Origin: Macrolepiota albuminosa | Lineage: Eukaryota > Basidiomycota > Agaricomycetes > Agaricales > Agaricaceae | Direction: 5' to 3' | NCBI GenBank assembly: GCA_027475525.1 | Contig: JAMWFC010000077.1 | Span: 1,116,001 to 1,180,000, forward strand | DNA: 64,000 nucleotides | Shown: piece after piece, positions 53,857 to 63,953 of the stretch | How positions within the stretch are numbered: position 1 is the stretch's first letter | Layout: the number at the start of each line of letters is the position of its first letter | Program-made: the position numbers and the translations under genes | Notes under the pieces: generated by a model | The model's input: the letters and a program-made list of their open reading frames with translations, nothing else | The model's database searches: none | What the model was told of the DNA's origin: nothing

Positions 53857-56436
53857 ATGTCCACTCCTTTTGATGCCTCTGCTCTCCGCAATTTCCTGGC
53901 TAAGGCCTCCTATTTATTTGATCGCGCTAAGTCTGTCGGTCCCGCCGATGCGCCACAAACCATCCCTGGCATTATGCAACTCTATCGGCGCTGGCTCGTG
54001 GTCCGCGGCTCCAACAGTTCCTGGGAGCGGGGTGACAAGGTTTGCAAGTAGTGTGTGGCCCGGTACCGTGAGTACGAAGGTGCCGATTGGTTGCGCCCTT
54101 TTGCGGACCTTTTTGTAAGTTTGTAAGTTTGATTTTGGCTTTGTGGCGCTAAGATTCAGCGCCCATACTAGGCTCCCTCCTTATCCGACGAGATCGACGC
54201 ATTGTTGGCTAGTACCGAGGTCAGCGAAGTAAGTCCTTCCTTTTCTTCCCCCCTTTTTCCACTGTTAATCCTTGAGTAGTCGGTTGCCACGTCTAGGTCA
54301 GCGAAGTAAGTCCTTCCTTTTCTTCCCCCCTTTTTCCACTGTTAATCCTTGAGTAGTCGGTTGCCACGTCTCCCACCATCGCCAGTCTTCCTACTGCCCC
54401 ATCGGCCTCTACTGTCCCTTCTGTTCCTACCGCCCCTCCTTCTTTGACTTCTGTTCCGCCTCCTTCCGTTCTTGGCAGCCCTTTTCGTGGCGCTGCTTCT
54501 TCCACTCGCCCTGCCCCAAGCGCTGCTTCTCCCGTTCGCACTGCCCCTCCCCATTCAGCCATCAAACGTATTGCCGTTTCTTATAGCGAGCCATGACCCG
54601 GCCCGATGCACCCCACTTCCCACGGTCCTCCACGTAATTTTGCCATTGTTATTGAACGAGCGCCCCCTGCTCGTACTAGTTCTCCTAAACGTACCATGCG
54701 TTCCTCCCCTATCTTCCTTATTCCATTTTTCTGACTTCTCCCCTTCCAGATCAATCTTCCTGCTCGTGTTGCCCCTTTGTATGTCGTAAGTGCTTTGTTC
54801 ATTGTCGCTAGACTTTAGCGCCTAAATTTTGATGTCGATAGGCGCCTAACCAGACCATGTTCACCGACGTGGAGCTTCGTGACTTGTTGTGTCTTTGCCG
54901 TGATACTACTGTTATTGATACCAGCATCCCAGCTGGTGTCCAAGTACTGAGCGCCAAGAAGAAGGTTACTGTTGCACCCTTGGAACGTTGTGCGTTTAGG
55001 GCAAAGATTGGCGTGGTAAGTACTGGTTTGCCCATTGATAGGTTGATGCCGTCGCTGACTTCTTTCTTAGTGTGACAAGTGATGGTCTGAGAACGATCCT
55101 GAGGGCTGCTGGTTCCCTACCGCCTCTCTGCCTTGCTATTGGTGCGATGCGTTGAAACGAGGCTGCACCTTCAACGGGATTCATACTCGTGAACGTGGTA
55201 GGGACGCCATCATGCAAAGGAACTATGAATGCACGGTGTTGGTTCGTAACGCCCAGGACTTCGTGTTGCAGCAACGTGATCTGGCAGCTACTCACCAGCC
55301 CACATTGATCAGCGCAGCCAGCCTGGCGCTGCCGACTACCCAGGATGGTACCACCGTGGCGGCACCTTTCACTTGCTCTCCTTGTCGTCCCATTCCTTCG
55401 AAATGTAAGCCTGTTGCTGCGTCTCCTGGCAAGAGTCCTGGTAAGTGCCGCGAGCTAGCGCCTGCTACGCCTGTGGTTTTGTCTTTGACTGAGTTGTCTA
55501 TGGATGAGGGGGAGGGCACTGAGAGGGACGCCGAGGGAGAGGATGATGAAGAAGCTGAGCCTGTTGTTGATGCTGATGCGCTGTTGGCGGTACGCGCTCT
55601 CCTGCTTCGCCTTACTCCCCCTATCGCCGCTAACCCTCGTCAGAGTGGCCCCAGTGGTAACCAGTATGCATTTTCCTAAGTCCTTTTTCTTCGTGTGCTA
55701 ATTCTTGACTGATAGGTCCCCCACTCCTGTTCCCGCTGTAGTGGCTATCCCTGTTGCCGAAGATGTCGTTATGTCCGTCGCTGGCGCTACCCCTGCCCCC
55801 GAACTGGTTGCGGCTAGCGACACTCCTGTTGCTCTTCCTATTACTCCGTCCCTTACTCCTCCCCACAGCTTTTCCTCTTTTCCTAGTAGTCGCGAGACTT
55901 CTACGGTGCTGGAGTCCGAAGGAACCCTGATGCCGGAAGGTGAGCGTCGTCGCCGCTGGAGGTACTTGCCTCCCTACGGCATCCATCTTTCTTCCGCTAG
56001 AGCTATGTCTCCTGGCGATGAGCGCCATGAGTGGACACCCCGTGCGCCTGTAACTGTCTGGGTACGTCCGTCTTTGTTTGTGCCCTTTTCTCCTCTTTTC
56101 TAATCTCCCGGTAAGTTCGATCCCTTTTGGATGCCCCCTCCTGCCATGCGAGTTTCTGGCGATGCCTTCTCTTGGCTCGGAGACAAGTTCTCCTATCCCA
56201 TTACTCCTCTCTGTCCCTCTGCTGACCTTCGCCATATCGAGGATGCGACCGAAGTCGCTGGTCACGAACTTGCCAACCTGCGTCCTTGTGTTTCCACCTT
56301 AGCTCGCTGCGAGCGCCTCCTGCTCAAGCTCCATGACGATATTACGGATGCGCTTGAGTGGCAAGCAAGTAATGCGATCCAGGACAGGGACTTGCTTCCT
56401 TTGGGCGATCCCGCCCTTCCCGAGTATGATCTGTAG
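53857..56436 (+). CDS. Antisense gene X: Pro/Ser-rich protein with Cys cluster (decayed)
   Basis: Multi-exon gene opposite to pol. Exon 1 starts MSTPFDASALRNFLAKASYL and ends at 54,114 (GTAAGT). Exon 2 starts 54,172 (APSLSDEIDALLASTE). Later exons carry a Pro/Ser/Thr-rich stretch, TMFTDVELRDLLCLCRDTTV (54,857), and a cysteine cluster near 55,071-55,190 (GCWFPTASLPCYWCDALKRG then CTFNGI) reminiscent of fungal binuclear zinc-finger proteins but not canonical. An acidic segment and a C-terminal helical part end PALPEYDL at 56,436. In-frame stops at 54,049 (TAG), 54,594 (TGA) and 55,080 (TGA), and a 77 bp duplication at 54,218. I do not know the family; a DNA-binding role is only suggested by the Cys cluster. 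Confidence 0.55.
54218..54371. repeat. Exact 77 bp tandem duplication (probable assembly scar)
   Basis: 54,218-54,294 and 54,295-54,371 are identical. Spans an exon/intron junction of antisense gene X. Confidence 0.95.
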
Positions 56437-56550
56437 TTGCCGACCCGTAGCGCTTTAAACTTTTTATGGACTTTGTTGTTTGATACGTACTTTGTAGTGT
56501 GCAATACTAAAAATAAACACCCCCCTTTGCTTCAAATCATCAGTTTGTAA

Positions 56551-56946
56551 GTAATCAAAAGAAAAATAAGTAAAAGGGGAAACACTCAGTAGATCATCAC
56601 AGCGCAAAAACCCCTTTGCCGACGCGGTCCAATAGCCATTACCGCGCCAGCCTAAGTAGAAATTAGGGACTATCTGGAAATAAATAAGCGGATCCATGTA
56701 AGAAGTAGAGCATATAAAGAAATAGAAAACCAGTGATCGCTTATGCCCGTAATCAAAAGAAAAATAAGTAAAAGGGAAAACACTCAGTAGATCATCACAG
56801 CGCAAAAACCCCTTTGCCGACGCAGTCCAATAGCCATTACCACGCCAGCCTAAGTAGAAATTAGGGACTGTCTGGAAATAAATAAGCGGATCCATGTAAG
56901 AAGTAGAGCATATAAAGAAATAGAAAACCAGTGATCGCTTATGCCC
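56551..56946. repeat. 198 bp tandem repeat, two diverged units
   Basis: 56,551-56,748 and 56,749-56,946 match apart from a few substitutions (e.g. GACGCGGTCC/GACGCAGTCC, CCGCGCC/CCACGCC). Unlike the 77 bp duplications, the units differ and so are genuine. It lies between the two antisense genes. Confidence 0.9.
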
Positions 56947-57155
56947 GTTTAGTGCGGTTGTGAGTAAGCGCTAAACATCGAATGTCGATTCCCTTTTTGG
57001 AGGGTCCCAGAATAAGTTAAATGCTTCTGATTGGCTAGTGCTCCTGTTAGGGTCCTGGCTCCTTGAGAAGAGTCCTCCCACGCTGTCGCTAATTGAAACA
57101 CTTCACGTGTCCTATAAATTACTTATGCATCAACTCGATTCCATCAGTCTTTGCG

Positions 57156-58815
57156 ATGGCCACCCCGTCTGGTTGCATGTGGACTCGGAGCTGTGATTGC
57201 GCCTATGTCACCATGGACCCTCCCACCTTTCTGGACCGGGCCACCTCGTTCTTTCATCATTACCCTCCCAAGGGTATTCCTAAGTTGGCCGACAAAGTAG
57301 TTGAGTTGGGTCGTCGCTGTCGGCTTCTGCGGGCTGCTTGTGAAATTTGGGGAGACGCATCCCCGTTAACGCGTTTCGGTATGGAGGCCACTTGGAGTCA
57401 AGCTTTCCATGTGCGTGTCTTGCTATTCTTGGCGCACTACAGTGCCCTTCTGACAGTCGCCCAAATCCAGGAAATCGCCACTGAAGACACGGCGGATCGT
57501 CTTCAACTTTTGATGGAGGAAAGCTATTACCTGGTTAGTGACTGAGCCATCACCTCTCCTTCTTCCGTGTCTAACGGCCCTTTTCTCCTAGTCCCCTCGC
57601 AAGTATACCAGTGCTTGTCTTTTTCGTGGTCCCCTCGAGGGGCCGACGGTTGTTAGCAAGTGTATTTCTTGGTTCGGCCCTTCTTGACTTGTCGTGTGTT
57701 GTTTTTCCTTCCCCCCCATGTTGTTTGAGTGAGGCAATCCCATCTTCTTCGCAGCGCCACCGGCCTAACATATTCCCAGCTTTTTGCTTCTCCTGCCGTA
57801 GATATATGAAATACATCGTTGTTGTCGCGTCCTCATGATGGTGCCGCATAAGTTCTGTTTCCTAAGTCCCTTCGACCCTGCATAATGTCGCTAGGTATAT
57901 ATCTGAGATTTCCGGGCCTAGCGTTGTTAAGCTCTTCGGAATGCCTACTCCCTTTTTCCTTCTCGAAGACATCACCTCCGTCTCTCGTCCCAAGGTTTTA
58001 GATTGCCTCAAGATGTTCTTTGCTCGACTGCCCCCAGGCGGTATTCGACACCAGAATGGGAACATCCTCACCCTGATTTGTCGTTACAGGTTACTTCTGG
58101 CTATGACCCAGGAGTGGCTCATAGAGTCCGAACGTCACCCCAACACGGTAAGTTTCTACAGGCAGCATGATTAAGTACCTTCTTACGTGTCCCTCCAGCC
58201 TCCTATTTTGGGTAGCCAAAAGTGCTTGGAGTTCCTACTCCTCGAAACGGATAATATTGTTAGTTCCTCCCCTTTTTTCTTTCATACTTTCAGGGTCGCT
58301 GACCCCTTGCTTCAGACTTTGAAGTGGTTGCCCTTGCCGGATCTGATTGACGACAACGTTTGTGCCACCATGCTCGAGCGCATCATCATTCCTTTTACTC
58401 CTCTAGCTCCTCGCTTCGGAGCTGGAGCGCCTCCTGCCCCCATAAATGAGTCTCCACCCGGCTCCTCCACCTTTTGCTTCGGAGCTGGAGCGCCGGAGCT
58501 GGAGCGCCTCCTGCCCCCATAAATGAGTCTCCACCCGGCTCCTCCACCTTTTGCTTCGGAGCTGGAGCGCTGCCTGCTCCCATAAATGAATCTCCCCCCG
58601 GCTCCTCCACCTTTCGCTTCGGACCTGGAGCGCCACCTGCTCCTATAAATGAATCTCCACCCGGCTTCTCCACCATTCCTCTGGGGACCTTTTCCTCCAC
58701 TCCGTCGCCTATTCTCCCCCCTGCACCGCCTCCTTCTCCTGTGCAACTCCGCCGCAGACAGCACCCTAGGCGCTCTGAGGGATTTGTTAGAGGTCCTCGC
58801 CGTAGAACGTAAAGT
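57156..58815 (+). CDS. Antisense gene Y: unknown protein with proline-rich repeats
   Basis: TATAAATT at 57,112 lies about 40 nt before the ATG. Exon 1 reads MATPSGCMWTRSCDCAYVTM...LQLLMEESYYL and ends at a GTTAGT donor (about 57,533). Next pieces: SPRKYTSACLFRGPLEGPTV (57,592), MPTPFFLLEDITSVSRPKVL with RYRLLLAMTQEWLIESERHP (57,940-58,147), then LGSQKCLEFLLLETDNIV and LLQTLKWLPLPDLIDD. The C-terminal half is built of 22-residue units around GAPPAPINESPPGSSTF, then a basic RRR-rich tail. Exact splicing of the middle is unresolved, and two 77 bp duplications (58,417 and 58,743) distort the repeat region. Family not recognised; probably partnered with gene X. Confidence 0.5.
58417..58570. repeat. 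Exact 77 bp tandem duplication (probable assembly scar)
   Basis: 58,417-58,493 and 58,494-58,570 are identical; superimposed on a natural repeat of about 66 bp. Confidence 0.9.
58420..58680 (+). repeat. 66 bp coding repeat (proline-rich)
   Basis: Units encode GAPPAPINESPPGSSTF with variations; the substitutions between units show it is a natural minisatellite. Confidence 0.8.
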
Positions 58816-58896
58816 AGCCGCAACTCCGCCGCAGACAGCACCCTAGGCGCTCTGAGGGATTTGTTAGAGGTCCTCGCCGTAGAACGTAAAGTAGCC
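58743..58896. repeat. Exact 77 bp tandem duplication (probable assembly scar)
   Basis: 58,743-58,819 and 58,820-58,896 are identical; at the end of antisense gene Y. Confidence 0.95.
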
Positions 58897-59016
58897 AATA
58901 GGTCAATTATCGCCAGTTTCATAGTCCTGTATAGTATGAAATTCTATGCGTTGTTGTTCCTTTCATAAGTGAGGTGCAAGGCGCTAAGGTCTAGCGCCCT
59001 TCCCCTTTGTGTCCTA

Positions 59017-60278
59017 TTACTGATTGTTTTCTTCTTCTTGTGCGACTTCGTCATCGTCCACAAGCTCGGTCTCCTCGAGCTCTCGAAGTTTAGCAGTGTC
59101 AATGTCCAGCGCCAATAAAGGTAATGAAATGTGTTCACGCGCTAAGTAGGGAATGAGTCGGAACACCGCTACTGGTCGATGCAAAACTGAGCCGTCCAAC
59201 TTGCAGAGTACGTATGCGCTAAGTAGGGAATGAGTCGGAACACCGCTACTGGTCGATGCAAAACTGAGCCGTCCAACTTGCAGAGTACGTATGCGCCTCC
59301 CCTATTGCGGGAAACCACTATTAAGGGTCCCAGATACCAAGGCCGCATCTTTTTGTTATGGGTAACTTCGATCTTGGAGTTGCGCATTAGTACTAGGGTG
59401 CCAGTTGTAAAATTGTAGTCTCAAATTGTGGCACTATGCTCGGTTTCAAACTGTAGCGCAGCTTGTCGTCTAGCCTGAAATACTACCTTGTGTAAGTGCT
59501 CGAGATCCTCCATGCGTTGTTGTAAGTCTATAGCGCGTCTAGCAATCATGTTGGTAGAGGATAGTATTGAGTTTGGTGGGGGTTGTAAATACGTCGCTTC
59601 CACCACATCCGCAGGTAGCAAGGGGTGGGTGCCAGTCGCCGCATAGTAGGGAGAGCAGCCCATCCTCTTTCGTACGGTAACCCGCTCCGACCAGAAGACC
59701 GAATAAGTCGCCTTGCTCCAGCGACTTTTGTCACCATCGACCGCCTTGAATAGCGCTTGTCGAACATCGAAATGAGGCCTTTCTACAATTCCATTGGTGC
59801 GTTTATTGTATCCTGAGACTTGGATGTGTTGTATGTTGTATTTCTTGGCAAGATAAGTGAGCACCTTGACTATTGGTGCTCCGTTGTCTGTGATGATCTC
59901 GTGAAGGGCTCCCCATCAGCAGATAATGTCCTCAAAGAGCCACTTAGCTATAGCGTCTGTATTTTCTCGCTGGAGCATATGAAACTCTGGCCAATGTACC
60001 AAGGAACACCTTCCTTGAATGATATACTTGTAGCGCCCTGACTTGGGCATGTGCATGGTGTCAATATATATTTTTCCGAATAACGGCGCTGGAGTCGCTA
60101 CTGTTGGGGGAATCAGAACCTGACGTGTCTGCTGGATTTGACAGAGATGACAAGTGCAAATATACCACGCAATATCGGCGCTAACTTGCGGCCACCAAAA
60201 GCGCTCCAAAAGGTTTGCCTTTGTCGCGTAGAGTCCTCGGTGTCCCAAGTCATCATGCATAGCGCGTAGAATCCTAAC
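59017..60278 (-). pseudogene. Gypsy integrase
   Basis: HHCC zinc-binding N-terminus near 60,245-60,140 (MHDDLGHRG...CHLCQ). The catalytic core shows the first Asp in YIDTMHMP, the second in ITDNGAPIV (59,880) and the Glu in NGIVERPHFDVRQAL (59,780). The C-terminal GPY/F-like module MRPWYLGPLIVV lies near 59,340. The last part (DTAKLRELEETELVDDDEV) continues in another frame after the 77 bp duplication at 59,139. In-frame TGA codons at about 60,279, 59,915 and 59,421 sit where relatives have Arg. Confidence 0.88.
59139..59292. repeat. Exact 77 bp tandem duplication (probable assembly scar)
   Basis: 59,139-59,215 and 59,216-59,292 are identical. It splits the integrase C-terminus into two frames that agree again if one unit is ignored. 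Confidence 0.95.
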
Positions 60279-61489
60279 TCAATTATCCGGTTTAATTACT
60301 AGTTTATGGGCGCCATCTCTATTTCGTCGCCAAAGTCGGTTTTCCACCATAAAGAAAGTTGTCGCATATCGAATGAAGGTGGCGTATTCCGTATCTGTAA
60401 GGTCTGATGGTCGTCGCAAATCCTGTAGCCACTTCCTAACCTGGTCAACTCGCTGATCTTCTGACTTAGCTTTGGCGCTTTGAGGTACCGCCGAATATGG
60501 CAGGTTCTGACTGTCTTCTCGCAAGGGTCTTGGTTCCTCGACTATCTTTAGATCGTTAGACGGCTTAGCGACGTTATAGATACTGGCCGTGTAAAAAGTT
60601 GATGATGCCTGATATGGTCGGGGCTGGTACGGAACAATAGGGTGAAGCCAATTTGAAACTGGTTGGTCTTCGCGAAGCACCGGAATAGGCAGCTGAATGA
60701 TATGCATGAAACCATGCAATCGATCAATCCAGTCATCAAATACATCGTTGTCGCTATTGTCTAGCGCTTCATCTTCTGGTTGTCTGGGTTGCCTAGATAA
60801 TCCGTCCGGCCCATGGAACGCACTTCTGACGTGTACTAACTCAAAGTGAAACATTAATATTGCTACTACCTAGCGGTTCATACTGGCCGAAGGTTGAATA
60901 TCAGGGTTCTGAAGCATTCCTTTGATGTATCGTGCGTTGACCTCGACAATCAGATTTCGTACCCCAATGAGGTACATGCGCAGCACCTGAAATGATTGAA
61001 ACAAGCCATATAACTCTAGCTTGGGCTGACTGTAGCGCAATTCTTGATCGTTAAGGGTAATTGATCCGAAGCAATTGTAGCGCCTGATTTTCCGGTTTGC
61101 GCCATCACACTAGCATAAAAAGAAGCCAACAGCAATATAGGAAGTGTCAATGGCAAGTATAACAGGATTGGCGGTAGTATAGTTGATGGGCACCAATGGT
61201 TTTGCTTCCTGTAGCGCCTTTACTAAGTCCTTCTGGGCATTGATTTGATCAGGTCCGAATTTGAAGGGGACCCCTGAACGGGTGAGTGTAGCGCCTTTAC
61301 TAAGTCCTTCTGGGCATTGATTTGATCAGGTCCGAATTTGAAGGGGACCCCTGAACGGGTGAGGCGATTAAGGGCGTTTGCGTGATGTGAAAAATGGTGT
61401 ATGAACATGTGCAGCACCCCTACAGTGCCCAAGAACGCACGAACTTCCGAGAGGTTATGACAGACCCCCCATTTCTCCAGCAGCGCTAA
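60279..61489 (-). pseudogene. Gypsy RNase H and connection domain
   Basis: After RT: VRAFLGTVGVLHMFIHHFSH (about 61,430), NPVILAIDTSYIAVGFFL (RNase H Asp near 61,150), LRYSQPKLELYGLFQSF (Glu) near 61,020, then ELVHVRSAFHGPDGLSRQPR (60,840-60,780), the classic Gypsy RNase H end. The 77 bp duplication at 61,210 breaks the frame. TAG codons interrupt near 61,110 and 60,870. Confidence 0.85.
61210..61363. repeat. Exact 77 bp tandem duplication (probable assembly scar)
   Basis: 61,210-61,286 and 61,287-61,363 are identical. Upstream and downstream pol frames agree once one unit is discounted. Confidence 0.95.
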
Positions 61490-62749
61490 TCAGCTCTCCT
61501 CTAGAATCCTGCCTTCTGGTGTGCAAACGTGCCCCAAAATTTTAAATTGCAGCACACAAAGAACGAGCTTGTGCCCTGAAAACATCCCACCACAATACTT
61601 CATGCGCTGAAGTACTCGGTTAACCAGTTGAAAGAAGTCCCATAGCGCCATACGGATATTAGGATTTTCTGGGTGAACTTCAGGCTTGCCATCTACCAAT
61701 TGCCAATCCTTCGGGCCTTTAACTCCTACGTCGTCTATGAAGCTGAGCACATGGTGGGGTATTTCAGGCTGTAGGATGAATGTAATATCGTTGTGAAATA
61801 TCGGTACCGAGTTTGTCCATCCCATAGGAAGTGTGACTAGTCGTAGCGCCCCGAACGGTGTTTGAAACGTTGTCAAGTCACGAGAGGAAGGATGGATTAA
61901 GCGCTCGTCATAGCCAATGTACAAATCCAGGGTAGCACCACATATTCGTCCCGCAAAAGATTCAGCAACGTGATCAGGAAATGGTGGTACCCCTGAATGA
62001 CAAATGGTGACTTTGTTTAGCGGTTCTAGGCTGTGAACTATACGTAGCTTCCCGTTTTTCTTCAGTACGCAGAACCATCTCAAGCGGTAGGCCAAATTAG
62101 AAGGCTTGTATACACCTGCCGCTATCTTGGAGCGAATAATTTGGCAGACTTCGGCTTCGATGCCCGGGGGTATGGGTCGGTTCTGCTCAGTCCAGGGTAC
62201 GTGCAGTATTGCCAGTATAACTACTGGTGGAAAGAAGTCAGTTCTAAGTTTACCGTGCTCTGAGTCCTCCCATGCGAAAGCCTCATTCTGTTTTTGCATG
62301 ATGTTGACTAATACGTCCATTTCCTCCATCGAGAGAAAGCCAGTATCGTGGGCGCTAAGAAATAGCGCCTTTCGTTCTTCTGTAAATCATCCTGTTGGTT
62401 CGAAGGGTGGTGGATTTGGGTCGAGTTTTGGCAGGGTAGCCAAAGGGTCGCCTATTATTTTTCTTTCGATGCGGAATTCCTCGGGTATGGCGCTTGCTAC
62501 CGGTTTTGTTTTAAGCGCTACGGGTTTATATTTCTTCTTGACTTGAACCCCTTTGCACTTAGGGGTACTATTGTTAGCAAACGTATTATAAATAGAGTCA
62601 TGGTTTCTAGCAAAACCTGATATCAAAGGTTCTTTAGAGTTGGGAGTAGAAACGAAATAAGTGTCTGTTGAAAGGTTTTCAGTAATATCTGACGCAGTGA
62701 GGTATAAGTAGGATAATGCTTCGCTAGTAAGCAACGAGGAAGAATTCAA
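61490..62749 (-). pseudogene. Gypsy reverse transcriptase
   Basis: RT palm and fingers: RWFCVLKKNGKLRIVHSLEP (about 62,080), ATLDLYIGYDERLIHPSS, TPFGALRLVTLPMGWTNSVP (about 61,840), the catalytic box FIDDVGVKGP (61,740) in place of YVDD, and ILGHVCTPEGRI near 61,520. Upstream linker: GDPLATLPKLDPNPPP. TGA stops at 62,387 and 61,490. The frame differs from the protease part. Confidence 0.9.
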
Positions 62750-62871
62750 GATTTCATGGGCTAAAGGGGTATGTGATATAAAGTTTACTTGCCCGCTTCG
62801 CTAGTAAGCAACGAGGAAGAATTCAAGATTTCATGGGCTAAAGGGGTATGTGATATAAAGTTTACTTGCCC
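62718..62871. repeat. Exact 77 bp tandem duplication (probable assembly scar)
   Basis: 62,718-62,794 and 62,795-62,871 are identical; in the spacer between protease and RT. Confidence 0.95.
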
Positions 62872-62999
62872 AGTCTGATGGTTATAGTCCAAGATAAGCG
62901 CTTCATCTCCATGATCCTCATCACTCATCTCCTCAATGGCGCCGGAAAACACTCGCAAGGGTTGTTGCTAACATAAGGTCGCTTTCTTGGTCCCGGCTT

Positions 63000-63953
63000 C
63001 TAGAATTTCCCCCGGGGGAACGTTGGTACCATTCTCCTGACGCCCGAGTTAGGGTTGCTAATAGTTAGCGTCGTTTTGTCTTCAGACGTCATCTTGACTA
63101 CTGATCGGGCTAAGACGTTGAAGGGCCTCCCTAATAATAAGTCGTACGCAGGCGATCTAAGAATGTGGATTTGAAGGTAAAATGTAAGATCACCAACAGC
63201 ACATGGCACATTACGGGCCATTCCCAAGGATCGATCAATAGTGCCGTTAGTGCTTTGCATATTAAGAATGATGGTCAGGTTGTAAATGATGCCAAGCTTG
63301 TTAGCAACGTCGGCAGCCATTGAAATAATCTGTGATCCGCTGTCCACGATAGACTCTATCTCACTTTTTCCATCAACTGTCAACATAATCGAGCGAATTG
63401 CGTGAGAGTCTTGGGCTACAGTGAGGACGGCAGGATTGTCGCTAGATCTTAGCGACTTAAGGTAGGTTTCGACCGGGTCAATGGACGTAGCTTCTTTGGG
63501 TGGTGCGGCCTCTTCTTTGATTTCCGGTGCTACCGTCTCTGTTATGTACGTGAATCTGTCGCATTCGTCCACTGCTGTTACATTGTTAGCTACATTTTGT
63601 CGAGGGGTAACCGCTGTATGCATCTGATTCCTGACGTCTGGCGCCACACTGCATAGCTCCCCTACCGACATCGTGACTTGACTTTTCATAATATGATCGA
63701 ATACTTGCTTGGATTTTTCTATGTCATAGATTGGTGCCGTTGGTCGGTAGCCTCCTGCTGGCTTGTCTGGTGCCCCAAAGTTTCGATTGACAGGCAGAGC
63801 GTAGTTACCGGCAAGTCCTGAATACGGGTGTAGTGGCGGTTCCGTGCTATCTGGCGCTTTGGCGGTGTCGGGAGCGTCGTCGTTAGTTCTGGTATTCAAG
63901 GGCTTTGCTGGTGCTTGGTCTGACGTAGTGCCTGAGGGTCTATAGTCCTTCAA
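63000..63953 (-). CDS. Gypsy aspartic protease region
   Basis: Retropepsin-like protease. The active site is IVDSGSQIISM (about 63,350), and the second signature YDLLLGRPFNVLARS lies near 63,130. The N-terminal 150 residues are Pro/Thr-rich and probably link to Gag beyond the window edge. Open to a stop at 63,000. The catalytic DSG is intact, in contrast to the decayed Copia protease at 22.3 kb. Confidence 0.85.
   Translation of the reverse strand: MKDYRPSGTTSDQAPAKPLNTRTNDDAPDTAKAPDSTEPPLHPYSGLAGNYALPVNRNFGAPDKPAGGYRPTAPIYDIEKSKQVFDHIMKSQVTMSVGELCSVAPDVRNQMHTAVTPRQNVANNVTAVDECDRFTYITETVAPEIKEEAAPPKEATSIDPVETYLKSLRSSDNPAVLTVAQDSHAIRSIMLTVDGKSEIESIVDSGSQIISMAADVANKLGIIYNLTIILNMQSTNGTIDRSLGMARNVPCAVGDLTFYLQIHILRSPAYDLLLGRPFNVLARSVVKMTSEDKTTLTISNPNSGVRRMVPTFPRGKF

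Noticed and set aside
52087..62871. Biological 77 bp minisatellites
   Set aside because: Eight unrelated sequences with one identical unit length and zero divergence fit contig-overlap artefacts better than biology.
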